Source: Moringa oleifera (Eukaryota; Streptophyta; Magnoliopsida; Brassicales; Moringaceae). From it: a stretch of DNA of 64,000 nucleotides. The position numbers were made by a program, and so were the translations under genes. The number at the start of each line of letters is the position of its first letter. Positions within the stretch are counted from its first letter, which is position 1. The notes beneath the pieces were generated by a model. That model did not search any database, was not told where the DNA came from, and was given only the letters and a program-made list of their open reading frames with translations. Of this stretch, positions 58,681 to 64,000 are shown one piece after another. The stretch lies in NCBI GenBank assembly GCA_021397835.1, contig JAJFZO010000566.1, positions 5,642,001 through 5,706,000 on the forward strand, read 5' to 3'.

Positions 58681-59261
58681 AAAATAAATCTACGTATTTT
58701 TTTTCCTTAGAAAGAGAAAAGAAGGAAAATATTGGACAAAAATGCCTAATAACTTCATTCATGGGATTTTATATAGATAATAAAGATGAGAAATGAAAGG
58801 TAAGAAATGCTTGGTAGTTCCTTTTGTGGAATGTTGCAAAAGGCAAAATGTATCATGCTCAGTTTCCTTGTTAACTATGAATACCTTTGATTCCTTACTT
58901 TCATCCGATCTTGGATGATAGACGCCATAATTCTCTTTTTCCTTCATCGAAAACTTTCATCATATGATCAAAAAGTTGCCTTTTCATGTTTTCACCACAT
59001 AATTCATTCATTATTATTATTTTTTTGTTTTTGAGACTACCCTACGAGGTTTTGTTGTTAACTATAATCAACATAGTATTTCTTAATTCACTAGAGTTAG
59101 AAGAATAAGACCAACCATTTTTTCTATTGTTAAAGCCTCACCTGAAAAGCTTTCTTCACAACATATGATCTATCCTAATTGACTGCCTATCTTTCTCTAA
59201 GATCTAAAACATAGTTAGGTACTAAATTTCCTTCTTTGAAAACTATTGGTTGTATTCCTTA

Positions 59262-59486
59262 TTAGAAGCCTGCTTTATTCTCCTCTAATATAATTTCTTG
59301 TGACACAAAAATCTTAACCTTTTTTCTTCTATTAGATTCAATCCACTCGTCCTTGTTAAACTGAACTTCCTTTATCATTTTTAATGAAGAAATTTCTATT
59401 TCAAACAAGGATACTACTTTTGTTGCACACACTATAGAATAATTGGTTGCCTCAATAGAAGTTCTAACGTTTGTTTTATAAGTCAA
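59262..59486 (-). pseudogene. Tat-like integrase C-terminal remnant
   Basis: The frame reads TSIEATNYSIVCATKVV, then FEIEISSLKMIKEVQFNKDE. This matches the plant gypsy integrase end (S.GATPYSLVYGMEAVLP.EVEIPSLR). It follows RT remnants at a distance too short for full RNase H and integrase, so an internal deletion is likely. Confidence 0.8.
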
Positions 59487-59790
59487 TAGATTTATAGGTC
59501 AATAGAGCCAAGAAGGGTTTTCATACAAGTCTCTATGGTTAATGTTATCTTCCTAATAACTTTCTCCATATTTTTGTTAACTGCTTTAACGGCTTCATTC
59601 ATTCCATTATTCAAGATCATGTTTTCTTGATAACTGGGGGATAAGATCACAAACATGAATCTAGAAATATAATTTATCCTTTTCTTTCTTTTTATTTTTC
59701 AAAAATCCCCTCGCATCATTGGTTGTTCTCGAAAGAGGTAGATTCTGAATTGTTTTCATATTACTCAAATCTACTTAAGTCCTTTTTCCA

Positions 59791-60194
59791 CTAATCACAA
59801 ATCCTAGCACATTTTTTGCATTTATCGGAATTTAATCTAAGCTTATACCCCTTGAACTTTTTGAAGAGCCTTCTCAAGTTCTCAATGTGGTCTTTGTCTC
59901 TTTTGGACTTGGCTATTATGTCATTCATATTTCTATAGATCATATCGTGGAATAGGGTGACCATAGCTCCTTGATATGTTGCCTTAAAATTTTTCGAACT
60001 AGAAGGCAAAATGTGCCCCACATCAAGGTGAAGGTTATTCTCTCTATGCCTTTCTCAATCATGCGAGTTTGGTAATATCCTGGATAATCATCCATAAATA
60101 AAGGGAACTTAGCCATATTATCTATGGGTGTATTAATATAAGGAAGAGGGAAATTATCCTTAGAACTCATCATGCCCAGATCTCTATAATCCAC
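59791..60194 (-). pseudogene. Tat-like reverse transcriptase remnant
   Basis: One frame (60194-59940) reads DYRDLGMMSSKDNFPLPYIN, then FMDDYPGYYQTRM and FTLMWGTFC. The next (60021-59791, shifted) reads FKATYQGAMVTLFHDMIYRN, then DIIAKSKRDKDHIENLRRLF. Together they follow the RT order of Tat/Athila elements. In place of the catalytic YVDD the second frame has MND, and a frameshift joins the halves, so the enzyme is dead. Confidence 0.9.
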
Positions 60195-60939
60195 ACATAT
60201 GGTACCTAACCATCTTTCTTAAGGATTGATATAATGCTAGCTACCTAACATCCAAAAGTTTCTAAACTTCTTCTCTAGTTTAATTCTTTTCAACTTCTGC
60301 TGAATGAAAAATTTTTGGTTTTGAAGTTATCTTTGACAACGACTCTATTTAAACCCGGTATATTCTTTCAATAGGTCAATCAAAATTTCTCTTACTGTTT
60401 CAATCTCCTCCATATGGGGTAAGTTTTTTTTAATAAAAGTTCACTATTTTTTGCCACATTCCTTAATATCGAGATTTTTCAGAGAACCTCTTGCTTTCTA
60501 TTTTGGTCTATTAGTTTTGAACATTAAAGTATTTATAGTCAGATTCCCTAAACCATAAGCATGTAATATAGCAAATTTCAAGAGAAAGAATGTAATTTAA
60601 AGACTAACGGAATGAAGGTAAAGATAGAGCTATTATTGGTCAAGAAAAAAAATTAAGAAGAAGATATATCTTGTTTCCATCTAATCACAAGCAAAACAAA
60701 ATAGTAATGTTTAAAATAAATCTTTAAGTTCACACACGGCAATTCCTATTTGCACCCTTTTTTCTTAGATTTGGCAATTTTAACGATTCACCATGTAAGT
60801 ACAAACTCGTTATTTTGAAAGTCTATATAAAAGTTTTTCAAAAATCTATAACCTAAGCATCATTAAGCCTTCATACCGAGCTTCTCCCCCTTTTTTTTTT
60901 CTTCTTTCTTGTTTTCTAATTTGAACTTCAATAATCTTG

Positions 60940-61830
60940 CGTCTACCAAAGATTGGGCTTTGTACTTGAATGCAAGGCAATATTTTATATCATGTCCCAC
61001 CACTCTGAAATGATATTGACAACTTGCCATTGGATTGTACTATAGAGCATAAGGAGCTTGTAACGGTTTTCCATATGTTGGCATAATCAACCTTCATGCT
61101 AGTAACTACATATATAAATCTGAATAAGTCATGGAGATTAGGCAAAGTGAGTTCCTCTGTCTCTTTCACTTTTACTTTTCATTGGTGTTACCATGAAGAT
61201 GTTTAGTCATTGTGTGTTGTGGCACTCTTTGTATGCTTAAATCCGGGGTTTTATGGTTTTCTGAAAAGTTGGTCTAGCAATGTAATTCGTTTATCTTCTT
61301 CCTTCTTTGCTATAGGAACTCTTCTCAAGTAAAATCATTATTCAAAATAATTTTTTTTATGAATTCACCAACCTGAATAATCCTGGTGAAATTTTTTCCA
61401 GCCATGGAAACCATCTGAGAATAGAATGGAGGGATAAAATCTAGAAAAGGTTTGTCTAAACTTTGCTTCAATGACTGTAGGCTAAACTTTAGTGGCTATC
61501 ACTCGCCATTGGGTTGCATATTCTTTAAAAGTCTCATTGTTCCTTTTGAAAATATATTCTGGAATGTGACTTACTTAGACTCTAATCCTTTCATGTGTTG
61601 ATAGTGGATTAAAAAAGCATTAGCTAAATCTCTCCAAAATAGAATCTTAGAGGGCTCCAAATTGGTGTACCACTCCAAAGTTTTCTTCTTTTTGGAATGT
61701 CTTAAAAGTAGTGAATTAATAGTTTTTGGTTAATCTCATACCCATGCATTTTATGCAAATACGTCTTCAAATGAGTACGAGGGCATCTTGTCCTATCATA
61801 TTTGTTAAACTCGAGTGTTTTGAATTTAGG
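60940..61830 (-). pseudogene. Tat-like gag with zinc-knuckle-like segment (broken)
   Basis: Near 61025-60945 the minus strand reads CQYHFRVVGHDIKYCLAFKY, the CxYHxxxGHxxxxCxALKxK segment of Tat gag proteins. Near 61545-61480 it reads ETFKEYATQWRVIATKV. Near 61700-61610 it reads LEWYTNLEPSKILFWRDLAN. These blocks are characteristic of plant retrotransposon gag. Stops and shifts separate them. Confidence 0.8.
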
Positions 61831-63310
61831 TAGTATCACCAAATTTAACACTAGACTGAGTTCAATTATATTCATCCCACTTGATTCTCACTTTTACTTG
61901 AGAACTTTTATTCATTATATCAGGTATTCAACTTTTTCTAAGAGTTCTTGATTTATGGCTTTATCGTTCCCTTTTTTCTCATATTCAAATTGATCATCCA
62001 TGTCTTGAATATATCTTGTCACTATTTGTTTTTCCTAATTTCGAAACACCTTTACTACGGCTAGACTTATAGGCTTGGGTATGAAATTTTCCTAAGGAAA
62101 TGTTCTCTTAAGCACTTTAACTTTTACAAGATCTTTCCCTTTTAAGAGCGTGCCAAAAGATGTTATTATCTACTGAAACTAACCTTGCATTATATTTTGT
62201 AATTCTTTGTGATTTTTCATCATTCCTTTATTGAAAACTTCTTGTGCTGCTCAGATTTCAGCTTGGGTTTACTCAAGTGTCTCAATTCTAGCTAATTGAT
62301 TATCCATTTTCACTTTGCTTAAATTTCGAGATCTAAGATTATATTGTTTAATGACCAGATATTGCTTAGTTTTGCCTATTTTCTTTATATTTAATTTAAA
62401 GAATTAATATCAAAAGCGAACATGTATGCATGAAGATGGACATGGAAAAAGTATAATGTTTAGATCATTATAAAACTAACATTCTTTGCCCCTTGCTGCT
62501 TCCTTGCTAGATAATAACCCGATTTTTTATTTTGCTTATTTTGATTCTTAAATTCAAGATAAAATGGTTCTTTTTATTTTATGATGATCTTACACTTCAA
62601 TTCTCGATGTCTAAAACATGAACAAAGCAACATACAGTCAACGCTTTTATATTCTTAACTCTAACTACATTCATGCCTAATGGTTTTACAAAATCAAAAT
62701 AAGACTAACATAGGGCTTTTTCTATATGTAGGGCTTGACTTGAGATCAAGTCTTTAGGTTCTAAAAAGCTCTAGGCCCGCAAATCTTCCCACACCTCTAA
62801 TCATCGATATCACAAATGCAAACACTAAAAAGCATCTTGAAAGTGATATTAATTCATGGAGCAAGATGTGGGTAGGATAAGGTGCACAACATACATGGAG
62901 ATTATGTGATCTCTCGATCACCTACATCCCTTCATCACTTTTAAAATAGGGTATAGACCACAAAGGACTGGATTCGGGTTTAGCTTTATGCATATGCACG
63001 AATGTAAATGTGTGAAGTTTCCATCACATAGCAAATATAAAGAAAGATGCAATAATAGATGTTAACATTTTCGACATAAAGTCGGGCACAAAATGCGGCA
63101 TGTCAAAATCCTTAACTTAAGATCGAGTATAGTCAGTAAAAAAAATTTAAATTCAAAAAACAAAAGAAACCAACCTTAGGTTAAGTTTTCTTGACCTAAT
63201 GTCGAGTTTTTCCAATAATAGATCAACTATTTTCAATCGAGATTAAAGTCAAATTAAAATTTCAAAGGACGAGATGACATCTACTTAAGTTTGGCTTGAC
63301 TTTCTAAAAA
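61831..63310 (-). other. Leader/gag 5' remnant of the Tat-like element
   Basis: AT-rich sequence between the gag blocks and the PBS. No further conserved motif was recognised. Confidence 0.4.
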
Positions 63311-63330
63311 GTTTCCTAGTGGAGTCGCCG
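63311..63330 (-). other. Primer-binding site of the Tat-like element
   Basis: Directly inside the 5' LTR the minus strand reads CGGCGACTCCACTAGGAAAC, matching the GGCGACTCCxCTGGGG-type PBS of plant Tat/Ogre elements. It is followed by TTTTTAGAAAGTCAAGCC. Confidence 0.78.
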
Positions 63331-63332
63331 CT

Positions 63333-64000
63333 TGTCATAATTGGATTTTTTTCTTCAGGGAGGAGAGCCCAATTGTGAGAATTTTTTTTTTAATAAAAGA
63401 TTCGCTACCAATCTTTTTTATGGTGTGACTAGCCACTAGTCTCATCTAAACACTTCATTTTTTTCCTTTCAAAAAGGAAACAATTGAACTCCATTTTGAC
63501 AATGGCATTAGTCTATTTTGTTAGAAGATTTAAGATCAAGAGTTAATTACCATGGAGAAGGATTAACATCTCCACAAATGCCCGAGAATTGGTACCATTA
63601 AGCAGAGTGATCTCATATCCTTCATTTATAATAATTCAAATTTGATCTTAAACTAAATTATTATATGATTTTATACAGGAATCTTAATCCAGCTGACACT
63701 AGATCTTTGATTCTAAAAAAGCAAATGTTTCAATTTAGAGATCATAATATAAATTTCATCAAATTTCTTTCCCTTAAACAGTTTTAAAAAAATATGAAAT
63801 GCATTACAGAATGAATAATCAGTAGAGGAACAAAATATAAAATATAATTTTTTATTCACTTTCAAAAAACAATGATTATAAGTATGTAGTACCTTCGATA
63901 TAATTTCTACCTTTCTACCAGGAAAATATTTTGAAAAGAGCTTCTTCGAAATAGGTCTCCATAAAGCTAATCTGTAGTGCTCAGTCACGATGATCTATAA
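63333..64000 (-). repeat. 5' LTR of the Tat-like element (cut by window end)
   Basis: Matches 55757 onward over its whole visible length (668 bp). The LTR continues beyond the window. Confidence 0.85.

Larger units (their letters stand above)
55757..64000 (-). mobile_element. Tat/Ogre-like Ty3/gypsy retrotransposon, running off the window
   Basis: Direct repeats begin at 55757 (TGTCACAACTGGACTTTTT) and 63333 (TGTCATAATTGGATTTTTT). They share ordered matches for more than 600 bp, for example AGATTTAAGAT, CATGGAGAAGGATTAACAT and TTATATGATTTTATACA. The element reads on the minus strand: the right copy is the 5' LTR and extends past the window end. PBS, gag, zinc-knuckle, RT and integrase remnants lie between. 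All coding parts are broken. Confidence 0.88.

Overview
This window is a stretch of a plant nuclear genome, almost certainly a eudicot. It is strongly AT-rich. It holds three intron-bearing or plant-specific genes and is otherwise dominated by nested, decayed transposable elements of classic plant lineages (CACTA, Ty3/gypsy, Ty1/copia, MULE-like). No species can be named from the sequence alone. I found no bacterial, organellar or viral genes, no CRISPR array, and no convincing tRNA or rRNA gene.

Host genes: all three are on the minus strand. (1) 953-2784 is a four-exon gene for a 192-residue plant protein that I do not recognise; all three introns are phase 0. (2) 3583-4849 is a two-coding-exon mitochondrial carrier of the BOU (A BOUT DE SOUFFLE) type, with a leader intron ending directly before the ATG and a candidate leader or promoter at about 7.6-8.2 kb. 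(3) 32941-33939 is a VQ-motif protein of the HAIKU1 (IKU1/VQ14) type. These genes show no operon-like arrangement and no common pathway. BOU is a photorespiration-linked mitochondrial transporter, and IKU1 is an endosperm and seed-size regulator.

Mobile DNA, left to right. About 9.2-19.19 kb is a decayed CACTA element on the minus strand (Transposase-associated, TNP2, DUF4218, DUF4216 and plant transposase PF03004-like parts). It is split at 13089-16432 by a second, complete CACTA-type element with matched termini, a TAA target duplication, palindromic subterminal repeats and an Ulp1-like peptidase remnant. 21052-26453 is a full-length, decayed Ty3/gypsy retrotransposon (minus) with both LTRs, PBS and PPT. 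30842-31326 is a small non-autonomous element with 11-bp direct repeats at its ends. About 35.49-42.79 kb is a decayed Ty1/copia retrotransposon (plus) whose 5' LTR is interrupted at 35734-36713 by an element with long terminal inverted repeats. A second member of that inverted-repeat family lies at 49652-50670 and carries unrelated, relatively GC-rich internal sequence. About 48.2-48.5 kb is the 3' end of a Tat/Ogre-like LTR with its primer-binding site (plus). The same family in minus orientation fills 55757 to the window end, with 104-bp tandem repeats in the 3' LTR region. Fragments of a gag-like gene (about 52.0-52.6 kb) and a possible TNP1-type transposase (about 54.5-55.1 kb) lie between.

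The most noteworthy structures are the CACTA-in-CACTA insertion with its Ulp1-like peptidase, the two long-inverted-repeat elements (one with a clean nested insertion into an LTR, one possibly carrying gene fragments), the unrecognised four-exon gene, and several unexplained tandem or inverted repeat arrays. I see no wholly new biological system. All TE calls and splice sites come from reading the sequence, without alignments or database searches.
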